DNA of 41,725 nucleotides, taken from an uncultured Clostridia bacterium (GTDB lineage: Bacteria; Bacillota; Clostridia; TANB77; CAG-508). Positions 19,905 through 30,281 of the stretch are shown piece by piece (the first letter of the stretch is position 1; every line of letters starts with the position of its first letter). The DNA lies in NCBI GenBank assembly GCA_947627265.1, contig CANQVM010000006.1:1-41725 (forward strand). Reading direction: 5' to 3'. The notes below the pieces were generated by a model. The model was given only the letters and a program-made list of their open reading frames with translations. It ran no database searches and was not told the DNA's origin. The position numbers and the translations under genes were made by a program.

Positions 19905-19988
19905 TTATATAATGGTCCGTTAATAGTATACTTAAATATATGTCAAATATACTATTAACGGGTATATAATAGCAAGACCATTATATAA
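19905..19988. repeat. Two-stem palindromic element between crp/fnr gene and MBL hydrolase gene
   Basis: ttatataatggtc/gaccattatataa outer stem and cgttaatagtat/atactattaacg inner stem, asymmetric 15-nt insert. Confidence 0.6.
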
Positions 19989-20032
19989 AATCAATATTAC
20001 AAAATTATTTTTATAGATTTATTCTTTGTTTT

Positions 20033-20677
20033 TTATATTAATTTTGGTTTTAATTCTAAATAAATCGGTTTTTCATCTTTAATTCTAGTACTTAGTCCAT
20101 GACCTGGATATACTATTGTTTCATCTGGTAATGTCATTAACTTTTTAGTAATTGAATTCATTATATCTTCTAAACTAGATGTTGGTAAATCTGTCCTCCC
20201 CCATGTTCCTCTAAACAATGTATCTCCTGAAAATAGGCAGTTTTCTTTTTTACAATATAAACAACTTCCTCCTTTTGTGTGTCCTGGTGTATGAATTACC
20301 TTAAACTCTAAATCTCCTAAATGAATTAGATCATTGTCATCTATTCTAGAATCTGCCTCTAATTCTATTTCTTCTCTTATATATGGAGTTAAATTTATAC
20401 TAGCATTATTTAGTCCTTCTGCATCTTCTCTATGTATCAAAATTTTTCCACCACATCTCTTTTTTAATTCTAATACCCCAAAAATATGGTCCCCATGACA
20501 ATGTGTTAAATATATATATTTTAGATGTCCACCTAATATATTTATGATTTTCTCTATATTTTCTACATCTCCTGCTGGATCAATTACCATAAGTTCCTTT
20601 GATTCTTTATCAAATATAATATAACAGTTAGTAGGATCTCCTATCCATGTATCTATCTTTAGTTCTTTTAGTATCAT
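20033..20677 (-). CDS. MBL-fold metallo-hydrolase (glyoxalase II-like)
   Basis: THCHGDHIFGV, HTPGHTKGGSCLY, LFSGDTLFRGTWGRTDLPT, VYPGHG. Confidence 0.92.
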   Translation of the reverse strand: MILKELKIDTWIGDPTNCYIIFDKESKELMVIDPAGDVENIEKIINILGGHLKYIYLTHCHGDHIFGVLELKKRCGGKILIHREDAEGLNNASINLTPYIREEIELEADSRIDDNDLIHLGDLEFKVIHTPGHTKGGSCLYCKKENCLFSGDTLFRGTWGRTDLPTSSLEDIMNSITKKLMTLPDETIVYPGHGLSTRIKDEKPIYLELKPKLI

Positions 20678-20742
20678 TTTTATCCCTTTCTTTTTTTTAA
20701 TATCTTATTTTATATGATAAATAAGAAGGTGCTTGTTTTACA

Positions 20743-22938
20743 TTATTTTTTTCTTCTAACTTCATATACACTGTCTACTTTTCTTATTGCTTTAATCGAT
20801 TTATTTAATTCTTCTAAATTTTCTACTTCCAAAATGATATTAATTATAGCTAATTTTTCTTTTGTTGTTTTTGTATTTACCCCTAATATTTTTGCTTTAG
20901 TCGTTCCAATCTCTCTTAATATATCTACTAATAATCCTGATCTATCATTTGAATTTATTTCTATTTCTGCTTGATAAAATACTTTATTTTCATTGTACCA
21001 TTCTACATCTATCATTCTATTTTCTTCTGATATCAGGTCATTCATGTTTGTACAGTCTTTTCTATGAACAGATACTCCTCTTCCTTTTGTAATATATCCT
21101 ATAATTTCATCTCCTGGAAGTGGATTACAACATTTTGAAAGTTTAACCAAGCAATTATCAATTCCCTTTACAATAATTCCTGAATTAGATGATTTTGGTT
21201 TATGTGCTTTTTGTGTTGTCAACTCTAATATTTTTTCTTCTATATCTGCCTCTTCATGTTCTTTTCTATATTCTTGTAACATCCTAGATATTATTTTAGC
21301 AGGAGAATTTGTTCCAAAGCCAACTGCTGAATACATTTCATCTATATTTTTATATTTGTATTTTTCTAACATTGGCTCAATATATTCTATTTTAAATATA
21401 TCTGAATATAAAACACCAATTCTTTTTAGTTCCTTTTCAATTAGCTCTTTTCCTTTTTCAATATTTTCTGTTCTTTGCGCTTTTTTAAACCAATTTCTTA
21501 TTTTGTTTTTTGCACTTGTACTTTTTACGAATTTAAGCCAATCTCTGCTTGGACCTTTTGAATTATCAGATGTTATAATTTCTATAATATCTCCGCTTTT
21601 TAATGTTGTAATAATTGGCATCATTTTACTATTAATTTTACAACCTGTCATATGATGTCCAATTTCTTCATGTATACTATAAGCAAAATCAATTGGAGTT
21701 GCTCCTCTAGGAAGTACTTTTATTGCTCCTTTGGGCGTAAATACATATACTTCATCTTCAAACAATTCAGTTTTTAATGTATCTAAAAATTCTTGCGGAT
21801 CTTGCATCTCTTTTTGCCATTCTAATGTTTCTCTAAGCCATGAAAGTTTATCATCTTCAACTTTTACCGATTGTTTTTTTCCAAAATAACTGGCCTCTTT
21901 ATATGCCCAATGTGCGGCTATACCATATTCGGCAATTCTGTGCATCTCCCATGTACGAATTTGTACCTCAAATGGTGTTCCTTTTTCTCCTAAAAGCGTT
22001 GTATGAATTGATTGATACATATTAGGTTTTGGCACAGCTATATAATCTTTAAACCTTCCTGGCATTGGACTATATAATTCGTGAACTACCCCTAAAGCTG
22101 CATAACAGTCTTTTACAGAATTTACTAAAATTCTAAGTGCAAATAAATCATATATTTGATCTAAAGTTTTATTATCTCTTTTCATTTTTCTATAAATACT
22201 GTATAAGTGTTTAGCTCTTCCTGTTACTTCTGCATCAATTCTTTGCTTTTTTAACGTTATTTTAATATCATTCATTATTTTTTCAATAAATTTTAATCTT
22301 TCTTCTCTTTTTTTATTTATACCTTCTACTAATTCATGATATTCATCTGGATATAAATATTTAAATGCTAAATCCTCTAATTCCCACTTAAGAGAATATA
22401 AACCTAATCTATTAGCTAGTGGAGCATATAAATCCATCGTTTCTTTTGCATTTGCTATTTGTCTATCTCTTTTTAGATACTTTAATGTTCTCAAGTTATG
22501 AAGTCTATCTGCTAATTTTATAATAATTACCCTAATGTCTTTTCCCATTGCTAGAAACATTTTTCTGTAATCTTCTGCCTGTTGCTCTTCAACAGAATTG
22601 AATGCAATATTACTAAGCTTTGTAACACCTGCAACCATTTCAGAAACTTCTTGTCCAAATTCTTTTTCTATATTTTCTCTAGTTGCATCTGTATCCTCAA
22701 CAACATCATGTAAAAGTGCCGCACATATTGTATTATCATCTAACCCGATATCTGCTAAGATATATGCGACATTAAGAGGATGAATAATATAAGGTTCTCC
22801 TGACTTTCTACATTGATCTCCATGATGTAAAATAGCATATTCATATGCTCTTAATATCAATCTACTATCTACTCTTCTTGAATGTTGCTTTCTTTTTGCT
22901 ATTACTTCTTGAATTGTTATTTCTTCAGTTGATTGCAT
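20743..22938 (-). CDS. relA: Bifunctional (p)ppGpp synthetase/hydrolase RelA/SpoT
   Basis: 731 aa; HD domain HDVVEDTDAT, synthetase YQSIHTTLLG, TGS and ACT domains. Confidence 0.97.
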   Translation of the reverse strand: MQSTEEITIQEVIAKRKQHSRRVDSRLILRAYEYAILHHGDQCRKSGEPYIIHPLNVAYILADIGLDDNTICAALLHDVVEDTDATRENIEKEFGQEVSEMVAGVTKLSNIAFNSVEEQQAEDYRKMFLAMGKDIRVIIIKLADRLHNLRTLKYLKRDRQIANAKETMDLYAPLANRLGLYSLKWELEDLAFKYLYPDEYHELVEGINKKREERLKFIEKIMNDIKITLKKQRIDAEVTGRAKHLYSIYRKMKRDNKTLDQIYDLFALRILVNSVKDCYAALGVVHELYSPMPGRFKDYIAVPKPNMYQSIHTTLLGEKGTPFEVQIRTWEMHRIAEYGIAAHWAYKEASYFGKKQSVKVEDDKLSWLRETLEWQKEMQDPQEFLDTLKTELFEDEVYVFTPKGAIKVLPRGATPIDFAYSIHEEIGHHMTGCKINSKMMPIITTLKSGDIIEIITSDNSKGPSRDWLKFVKSTSAKNKIRNWFKKAQRTENIEKGKELIEKELKRIGVLYSDIFKIEYIEPMLEKYKYKNIDEMYSAVGFGTNSPAKIISRMLQEYRKEHEEADIEEKILELTTQKAHKPKSSNSGIIVKGIDNCLVKLSKCCNPLPGDEIIGYITKGRGVSVHRKDCTNMNDLISEENRMIDVEWYNENKVFYQAEIEINSNDRSGLLVDILREIGTTKAKILGVNTKTTKEKLAIINIILEVENLEELNKSIKAIRKVDSVYEVRRKK

Positions 22939-23017
22939 ATTATCACTTTCCTTTCTCGCTTTATGAGATCTTTTTATTTTTACTATTTCTGCATAAAATT
23001 AATAATAAATTTTAATT

Positions 23018-24709
23018 TTATATAGATTTCATTATATCTTTTATATTAATTTGTAAATTATCTACTCCATTAAAAGTATTAATTTCTAATACTCCTGCTA
23101 CATCAACTTTATCATCAATTTTATATTCTTCTGATAAATATCCTAAATTAAAACCAATAGCATTAATCATATAATTATTATCTTTTAAAGTTAATTTTAA
23201 ATGTTTTCCTTCTGATAATGATCTAATAGAATCTATTTTTAAGTTTTTTAAAGCAAAAATTGGCATTTTATTTGCTTCACCAAATGGTTCTAATTGTTTT
23301 AGACTTTCAACTATTTCTTTATTTATATCACTTAAATTGATTTTTGCATCAATATTAATAATTGGTATTATTTCATTAACTTTATTTTTTATTGCTATTT
23401 TTTCAAATTTTTGTCTAAATTCTTCTAATTTGTCTTTTTTTATTGTTACTCCAACTGCCATACTATGTCCACCAAATTTTTCAACTGTATCTGAACATTC
23501 CATTAAAGCCTCATGTAAATCAAATCCAGGTATGCTTCTACCTGAGCCTTTACCAATATCATCTTTTTCAAAGCTTAATAATATGCTTGGTTTAAAATAC
23601 ATATCTGTAATTTTAGAAGAAACAATTCCAATTACTCCATGATGCCAATTTTCTCCTACAACTATAAGAGCTTGTTTTTCATTTAGTTTTTCTTCTTCTA
23701 TAGTTTTTACTACGCTTTCAAAAATTGTTTTTTCTGTTTCTTGTCTTTCTAAATTGTGTTTATTCATCTTTTTAGTTAATTCATTCACTTTATTTATATC
23801 AGATGATAAAAATAACTCTAATGCTTCTTGTGCTTTTCCCATTCTTCCACATGCATTTATTCTAGGTGCTACACCAAAAGATATGGTATTAGAATCTATT
23901 TGTGTATAACCAGATGAATTAATAATTGATTTTAATCCTATATTATTAGTTTGTTTTACAAGCATTAATCCTAATTTTGCTATTACTCTATTTTCATCTA
24001 TTAATGGTACTATGTCTGATATAGTTCCAACACAAACAATATCTAAATACTTTAAATATGCCTCTTCTTTTAACCCCAATTTTATCCCTAACGCCTGTAT
24101 TAATTTAAATACTACTCCTACTCCTGCTAATTCTCTAAAAGGATATTGGCTATCCTTTCTTTTATTATCAATAACGGCTATTGCTTTTGGTAAATCATTC
24201 CCTGCTTCGTGATGATCTGTTACTATAGTTTCAATTCCAAGTGAGCTTGCATAATTTATTTCATCTATAGCTGATATTCCGCAATCAACTGTAATCATCA
24301 AATTGCATCCATGTTGTGAAATTTTATTTATTGCTTCTTTATTTAATCCATATCCTTCATCTAATCTATTTGGTATATAATCATCTGCTTCTAGCCCTAT
24401 GTCTTTTAAAAAACTTTTTAAAACTGTTATACTAGTTATTCCATCTACATCATAATCTCCATATATTGTAACTTTTTCTTTATTTTTTATAGCATCTATA
24501 ATTCTTTTTACTGCGATTTCCATATCAGTAATTAAAAATGGATTATAAAAGTTATTTCTTGTTGGATGTAAAAATACTTTTATTTCTTCTTCTTTTATAA
24601 TGTTCCTGTTTACTAATATAGTAGCTAATAAATCATTTAAATTATATTTATTTTTTATTTTTTCAACTTTATCTGCATCTGTTTCATATATATGCCACTT
24701 TTTATTCAT
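23018..24709 (-). CDS. recJ: Single-stranded-DNA-specific exonuclease RecJ
   Basis: 563 aa; VTIYGDYDVDGITSITVL, VTDHHEAG, GVAPRINACGRMG, GSGRSIPGFDL. Confidence 0.95.
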   Translation of the reverse strand: MNKKWHIYETDADKVEKIKNKYNLNDLLATILVNRNIIKEEEIKVFLHPTRNNFYNPFLITDMEIAVKRIIDAIKNKEKVTIYGDYDVDGITSITVLKSFLKDIGLEADDYIPNRLDEGYGLNKEAINKISQHGCNLMITVDCGISAIDEINYASSLGIETIVTDHHEAGNDLPKAIAVIDNKRKDSQYPFRELAGVGVVFKLIQALGIKLGLKEEAYLKYLDIVCVGTISDIVPLIDENRVIAKLGLMLVKQTNNIGLKSIINSSGYTQIDSNTISFGVAPRINACGRMGKAQEALELFLSSDINKVNELTKKMNKHNLERQETEKTIFESVVKTIEEEKLNEKQALIVVGENWHHGVIGIVSSKITDMYFKPSILLSFEKDDIGKGSGRSIPGFDLHEALMECSDTVEKFGGHSMAVGVTIKKDKLEEFRQKFEKIAIKNKVNEIIPIINIDAKINLSDINKEIVESLKQLEPFGEANKMPIFALKNLKIDSIRSLSEGKHLKLTLKDNNYMINAIGFNLGYLSEEYKIDDKVDVAGVLEINTFNGVDNLQINIKDIMKSI

Positions 24710-24797
24710 TTTTTTCTCCTATATTAAATTTTTTATTATTGTATAACATTTTACCTCTTTTTTAAAGGTTTTGTCAAAAATTTATTAATATTTAATA

Positions 24798-24836
24798 AAA
24801 AAAAACTATTTGAATTTTTTTCAAATAATTTTTTTT
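24798..24836 (-). terminator. Hairpin terminator downstream of fabI
   Basis: aactatttgaa-ttttt-ttcaaataatt followed by T/A tracts. Confidence 0.65.
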
Positions 24837-24842
24837 ATTACA

Positions 24843-25613
24843 TTATGCACCAATTATTGAAAATCCATTATCTACATGAATAATCTCTCCAGTTATAGCA
24901 CTAGACAAATCACTAAACAAAAATGCAGTTGCATCACCCACTTGCTCAGTTGTAACATTTTTATGTAATGGTGCTTTTTCTTCTACTATATCTAAGATAG
25001 AGCCGAAATCTTTAATTCCTTTTGCTGATAATGTTTTAATAGGACCTGCTGATATACCATTTATTCTATAACCATCTTTTCCTATATCTTTTGCTAAATA
25101 TTTTATACTAGTTTCTAATGCTGCTTTAGCAACACCCATAACATTATATCCTTCTACTACTTTCTCTGAGCCATAGTATGTATATGCAACAATACTTGCT
25201 CCTTCGTTTAACATATCTTTATCCTTAGCCATTCTTACAATAGCTAATAACGAATAACTGCTAATATCTTGGGCATGACTATAACCATCTCTCGAAGTTA
25301 AAATAAAGTCATTTCTTAAATCATCCGAATATGCATGTGCAATTGCATGTAATATACCATCTATTTTTCCATAATCTTTTTTTATTTGTTCTAGACATTT
25401 ATCAATATTTTCATCTACTGCTACATCCCCTAATACATATACGCTAGATCCAGGTAATTCCTCTAATAATGATTTTACCTTTTCCAAATTTTCTTCTGCA
25501 CATGTACATATAACTTTCGCACCTTGTTCATAAGCAGATTTAGCAGCTCCCCATGCTATACTCCATTTATTTCTTACTCCCATAATTATTACTTTTTTAT
25601 CTTTTAAAATCAT
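24843..25613 (-). CDS. fabI: Enoyl-[acyl-carrier-protein] reductase FabI
   Basis: GVRNKWSIAWGAAKSAYEQGA, GPIKTLSAKGIKDFGSIL, GEIIHVDNGFSIIGA. Confidence 0.95.
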   Translation of the reverse strand: MILKDKKVIIMGVRNKWSIAWGAAKSAYEQGAKVICTCAEENLEKVKSLLEELPGSSVYVLGDVAVDENIDKCLEQIKKDYGKIDGILHAIAHAYSDDLRNDFILTSRDGYSHAQDISSYSLLAIVRMAKDKDMLNEGASIVAYTYYGSEKVVEGYNVMGVAKAALETSIKYLAKDIGKDGYRINGISAGPIKTLSAKGIKDFGSILDIVEEKAPLHKNVTTEQVGDATAFLFSDLSSAITGEIIHVDNGFSIIGA

Positions 25614-25651
25614 TTTTTTCCTCCTATTTTTTATTTATATATTTTAATTAT

Positions 25652-26482
25652 TTACATATTTCTAAATTTATTATATCTTTGTTCTAATAATTCCTCTTCT
25701 GACAACTTTTTTAGTTTTTTTATTGTATTTATTAGACATTTTTTTATATTTTGTGTAACATCTTCAAAATTGTTTTTTATCCCATCTTCTGGTTCTTCAA
25801 TTATTTTATCAATTATTCCTAATTTTTTTAAATCATTTGCAGTAATTTTCATATTTTCTGCTGCATCTTTGGCTTTAGTTGCATCTTTATATAAAATACT
25901 TGCAAATCCTTCCGGTGACAAAATCGAATAAATTGCATTTTCTAACATAATAATGCTATCTCCAACTCCAATAGCTAGTGCTCCTCCGCTTGAGCCTTCT
26001 CCAATTATAATACAAATAATTGGTACTTTTAAGCTAGACATTTCCATAATATTTTTTGCAATTGCCTCTCCTTGTCCTCTTTCTTCTGCTCCTATGCCTG
26101 GATAAGCTCCTGGTGTATCAATAAATGTTATAATTGGTCTTTTAAATTTTTCTGCTTGTTTCATTAATCTTAATGCTTTTCTATAACCTTCTGGTTGTGG
26201 CATTCCAAAATTTCTTTCCATATTTTCTTTAACATTTTTCCCCTTTTGTTCTCCAATAACTGTAACAGCAATCTTGTTTAATTTTGCAATTCCACCAATA
26301 ATTGCTTTATCATCTCCAAAATATCTATCTCCGTGTAATTCTATAAAATCTTCAAATATTGCATTTATATAATCTAATGCTTTTGGTCTTTGCAATTCTC
26401 TTGCTATAGATACTCTTTGCCATGCAGTTTTATCTGACATTTCTTCCTCCTTTACAAAAATGTAATCTTTTATTATTTTCAT
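25652..26482 (-). CDS. accA: Acetyl-CoA carboxylase carboxyltransferase subunit alpha
   Basis: [56 protein letters not shown]. Confidence 0.96.
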   Translation of the reverse strand: MKIIKDYIFVKEEEMSDKTAWQRVSIARELQRPKALDYINAIFEDFIELHGDRYFGDDKAIIGGIAKLNKIAVTVIGEQKGKNVKENMERNFGMPQPEGYRKALRLMKQAEKFKRPIITFIDTPGAYPGIGAEERGQGEAIAKNIMEMSSLKVPIICIIIGEGSSGGALAIGVGDSIIMLENAIYSILSPEGFASILYKDATKAKDAAENMKITANDLKKLGIIDKIIEEPEDGIKNNFEDVTQNIKKCLINTIKKLKKLSEEELLEQRYNKFRNM

Positions 26483-26484
26483 AG

Positions 26485-27331
26485 TTATTTGTGTAATCTT
26501 ATTAATTTTGCAATTGTTTCTTTCATATCTTTTCTCTGCACAATTTTATCAATAAATCCATGTTCTAATAAAAACTCCGAACTTTGAAATTCTTTAGGTA
26601 ATTTTTGTTTAATTGTTTGTTCAATTACTCTAGGTCCTGCAAATCCAATTAAGGCTCTTGGTTCTGCTAAAATAATATCTCCGAGACTTGCAAAACTTGC
26701 TGTTACTCCGCCTGTTGTTGGATCCGTTAAAACTGAAATAAATAAATTACCTGCCTTATGTAGTTTTGAAATTGCTGATGAAGTTTTTGCCATTTGCATT
26801 AAAGAAACTATCCCCTCTTGCATTCTTGCACCACCAGATACACAAAAAATTACGAGTGGTAATTTTTTTTCTATAGCAGTTTCAATTGCTAATGTAATTC
26901 TTTCTCCTACTGCTGATCCCATACTTCCCATTAAGAAATTTCCATCCATAACACATAAAATTGATTTTTCTCCTTTAATTTTACAACTTCCACATTTTAC
27001 AGCTTCTTCTATTTTTGTTTTTTCTTTTAATACTTCTACTTTCTTTAAGTATCCATTAAAATTTAAAGGATTTTTTGTTGTGATTTCACTTCCAATTTCT
27101 TTAAATGTATTTTCATCTGCAATTTGTCTAATTCTTCTTCTTGCAGATAATCTGAAATGTTTTCCACAATTTGGACAAACACTTAAATTATTGTGTAATT
27201 CTTCTTTATAAATTATTTCTTTGCAATCATCACATTTTACCCATTTTCCTATCATTTTGTCTGATGCTTCTTTATTTTTTATTCTTCCGCTCTTCTACTG
27301 CATTTATCTTTTTAACTTTATCAATAATCAA
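26485..27331 (-). CDS. accD: Acetyl-CoA carboxylase carboxyltransferase subunit beta; proposed TTG start at 27331 with a +1 frameshift at CGG (27287-27289); conservative start is 27255
   Basis: Zn ribbon KCDDCKE...CPNCGKHF; upstream aaaggaggaaatttcTTG opens a frame [14 protein letters not shown]-[CGG +1][22 protein letters not shown] joining accD exactly. Confidence 0.75.
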
Positions 27332-27496
27332 GAAATTTCCTCCTTTTTGCATTTTTTTTATTATATATTTTATTTTTTTATTTTTCAATAGAATAAGTGG
27401 TCAAAATTTTTAATAAATTTGTCTTTTTTACTTTACTTTCTTTTACTTTTAGTATAATATATAATGGAAATATAAGAGATTACATAGGAGGACAAA

Positions 27497-28384
27497 ATGG
27501 CAAGAATAACAAAAGAAACAAAAAATATTAAAAAAGATACAAAAAACAAGAATGATGAAAAAGCAGTAAAAAAGGTTACTGCAATTAAGAAAACAAGTAC
27601 CGCAAAAAAAACTGCTACAACAAAAAATACTGCTAAAAAGGCAGGTAATATAAAAAAAGCTACTGCTAAGAAAAAAAGTACTCCTAAAAAAGTTTCTGCC
27701 TCTAATAAAACAGATGCTGCTAAAGGATCTACTACTTCTAAAAAAACAATTACTAAAAAATCAAATGGTACCAAAAAAGCTGTAGCCAAAAAAACATCTA
27801 AAAAAGAACAAAAAGTAGAAGTTGTGGAATATTATGATCTACCTTATAGGTATAATCAAACAGTAGTTAAAGTTCTAGCTCAAACACCATCTAATTTATT
27901 TGTTTATTGGGATATATCAGATGAAGATAGAAAAAATTTAGAAAATAAATATGGAAAAAACTTTTTTGAGACAACAAAACCTGTTCTAAATGTTTATAAT
28001 GATACTTTAAATTACAGTTTTCAAGTAGAAATTAATGATTTTGCTAATAGTTGGTATTTACATGTTTCTGATAGTAATTGTTATTACAGAATTGAGCTTG
28101 GTAGATTACCTATTATAAAAACAGAAAAAATAATAGAAAATTATTTTCCTATTGCTATATCAAATGATATAGCATCTCCAAATGATAAGATTCTTTTTGA
28201 TCCCAATCAAAAAATGATATATTTTAGAAATGTAAAAACAGGCTTACAAATAGAAAAATCCATATATACTATGTCATTTCTTACAAATATGGGAAAAATT
28301 TATAATATATATGACTTATACAAAAATCTTTATAAAACCGAAAATATAGAAGAAATTTATGATTTATCTAACCCTTCTTCTTAA
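27497..28384 (+). CDS. DUF4912 domain protein with Lys/Ala/Thr-rich histone-like N-terminal tail
   Basis: ~110-aa low-complexity KKxxAKK tail, then YDLPYRYNQTVVKVLAQTPSNLFVYWDISDEDR. Confidence 0.8.
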   Translation: MARITKETKNIKKDTKNKNDEKAVKKVTAIKKTSTAKKTATTKNTAKKAGNIKKATAKKKSTPKKVSASNKTDAAKGSTTSKKTITKKSNGTKKAVAKKTSKKEQKVEVVEYYDLPYRYNQTVVKVLAQTPSNLFVYWDISDEDRKNLENKYGKNFFETTKPVLNVYNDTLNYSFQVEINDFANSWYLHVSDSNCYYRIELGRLPIIKTEKIIENYFPIAISNDIASPNDKILFDPNQKMIYFRNVKTGLQIEKSIYTMSFLTNMGKIYNIYDLYKNLYKTENIEEIYDLSNPSS

Positions 28385-28392
28385 AATCTAGA

Positions 28393-28497
28393 TGAGACAC
28401 AAGGGATGGTCACAAAATGTCTCATTATTTTTAAAAAATTATTTCGACAAATTTCAACAATTTAATGAGACATTTTGTGACCATTCCTTGTGTCTCA
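28393..28497. repeat. Long near-perfect inverted repeat (35-nt arms, 1 mismatch)
   Basis: tgagacacaagggatggtcacaaaatgtctcatta (28393-28427) / taatgagacattttgtgaccattccttgtgtctca (28463-28497). Confidence 0.85.
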
Positions 28498-28515
28498 AAA
28501 CAAAGGAGAACTATA

Positions 28516-30102
28516 ATGCACGATAAAAAAGGATATGTAAGCTTTGTGCTTCACGCTCATCTTCCTTTTATACATCATCCAGAGAGTGATGATTATCTAG
28601 AGGAATCATGGCTGTTTGAAGCCATTTCAGAAACCTATATTCCATTGATTACTAATTTTCAAAATTTGGTAGATGAAAATGTTGATTTTAGAATTACAAT
28701 GTCTATTACACCCCCTCTACTTTCTATGTTAGACAATAAATTATTACAAAAAAAATATATTAAATATTTAAACAGGTTGATTGAATTATCTGAAAAAGAA
28801 ATAAAAAGAACTGCTGGTGATGAAAGACTAAATAAACTTTCTCATTATTATTTTAATCGCTATTCTAATGATTTGCATCTATTTAAAGATGTTTATAATT
28901 GCAATCTAATTAATGCATTTAAACATTTTCAAGATATTGGTGTATTAGAAATTATTACTTGTGGTGCTACTCATGGATATTTTCCTATTTTATACGTAAA
29001 CGAAACTATGGTAAAGGCTCAAATTGCAGTTGGTGTACAAACCTATGAAAAGTATTTTGGAAAAAAGCCTCGTGGTATTTGGCTTCCTGAGTGTGGATAC
29101 ATCCCTGAAGCAGATAAGTATTTAAAAGAATATGGTATTGAATATATTATTACAGAAACACATGGTATTCTTTATGCTAATCCCACTCCTGTTTATGGTA
29201 CATTTGCTCCCATTGTTTCTCCGGAAGGAGTTATTGCATTTGGTAGAGATATTGAATCTTCAAGACAAGTATGGAGTTCAATTAATGGATATCCTGGAGA
29301 TTTTAATTATCGTGAATTTTATCGTGATATAGGTTATGAAGCTGATTATGAATATATAAAACCATATATTGCACATAATGGAGTTCGAGTTCATACAGGA
29401 ATTAAATATTATAGAATTACAGGAAAAACTGATTTTAAAGACTATTATAATATACAATGGGCAAAAGATTCTGCAGAAATGCAAGCTGGTCATTTTTTAG
29501 ATTCAAGAACTGAACAAATAGATAATATATCTAAGTATATGGACACTCCTCCAATTATCTTATGTCCTTATGATGCAGAACTTTATGGGCATTGGTGGTA
29601 TGAAGGTCCATATTGGTTATATGTTCTATTTAAAAAAATTTACTATGATGATTGTAATTTTGAACTAATAACTCCATCTGAATATATTGATAAATATCCT
29701 AATATGCAAATTTCATCTCCTTGTCGTTCAAGTTGGGGTGCAAATGGTTATAGTGAAGTATGGTTAAATATGAGTAATGACTATGTACATAGACATTTAC
29801 ATGTTGCAGGTGACAGAATGTGTGAGTTAGCCAATTTATTCCCTAATGAAAAAGGATTAAGAAAAGAGGCTTTAAATCAATGTGCTAGAGAGCTTTTACT
29901 AGCCCAAAGTAGTGACTGGCTATTTATTATTACTAATGGAACAATGGTTGATTATGCTAAAAAAAGAATTAAAGATCATATAGGAAGATTTACTAAATTA
30001 TATTATCAAATTAAAAAAAATAAAATTGATGAAAATTTCTTAAAAGATATTAGTAAAAAAGATTGTATCTTTCCTAATATTGATTATAATATATATAAAT
30101 AA
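28516..30102 (+). CDS. GH57 / DUF1957 family 1,4-alpha-glucan branching enzyme-like protein (start set at 28516)
   Basis: aaaggagaactataATG; GYVSFVLHAHLPFIHHPE, GIWLPECGYIPEADKYLKEYGIEYIITETHG, PYDAELYGHWWYEGP. Confidence 0.92.
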   Translation: MHDKKGYVSFVLHAHLPFIHHPESDDYLEESWLFEAISETYIPLITNFQNLVDENVDFRITMSITPPLLSMLDNKLLQKKYIKYLNRLIELSEKEIKRTAGDERLNKLSHYYFNRYSNDLHLFKDVYNCNLINAFKHFQDIGVLEIITCGATHGYFPILYVNETMVKAQIAVGVQTYEKYFGKKPRGIWLPECGYIPEADKYLKEYGIEYIITETHGILYANPTPVYGTFAPIVSPEGVIAFGRDIESSRQVWSSINGYPGDFNYREFYRDIGYEADYEYIKPYIAHNGVRVHTGIKYYRITGKTDFKDYYNIQWAKDSAEMQAGHFLDSRTEQIDNISKYMDTPPIILCPYDAELYGHWWYEGPYWLYVLFKKIYYDDCNFELITPSEYIDKYPNMQISSPCRSSWGANGYSEVWLNMSNDYVHRHLHVAGDRMCELANLFPNEKGLRKEALNQCARELLLAQSSDWLFIITNGTMVDYAKKRIKDHIGRFTKLYYQIKKNKIDENFLKDISKKDCIFPNIDYNIYK

Positions 30103-30111
30103 GTAACCAAT

Positions 30112-30150
30112 TATGAAAAAACTCTGTACTATACAGAGCTTTTTCTTTTT
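30112..30150 (+). terminator. Terminator downstream of GH57 gene
   Basis: aaaaactctgta-ctat-acagagctttttcttttt. Confidence 0.75.
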
Positions 30151-30281
30151 TATTATTATATTTTTTATTAGTATATTTTTAATTTTTTATACAAGTTCCC
30201 ATTTTTCATAAAGTGCATATTATAATGTATAAGTTTTCAATATTTAGTAGATAATATTTTTATTAGAGAGGTGTTTTTTTA

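Noticed and set aside
20714-20974. Plus-strand ORFs antisense to relA, recJ, uvrA, fhs, accD and others in the ORF track
   Set aside because: Low-complexity F/I/S/L-rich translations of the opposite strand of conserved coding genes; no SD, no family resemblance.
28465-28515. N-terminal extension of the GH57 ORF (MRHFVTIPCVSKQRRTI)
   Set aside because: It is translated from the right arm of the inverted repeat; a proper SD (aaaggagaactataATG) marks the start at 28516.
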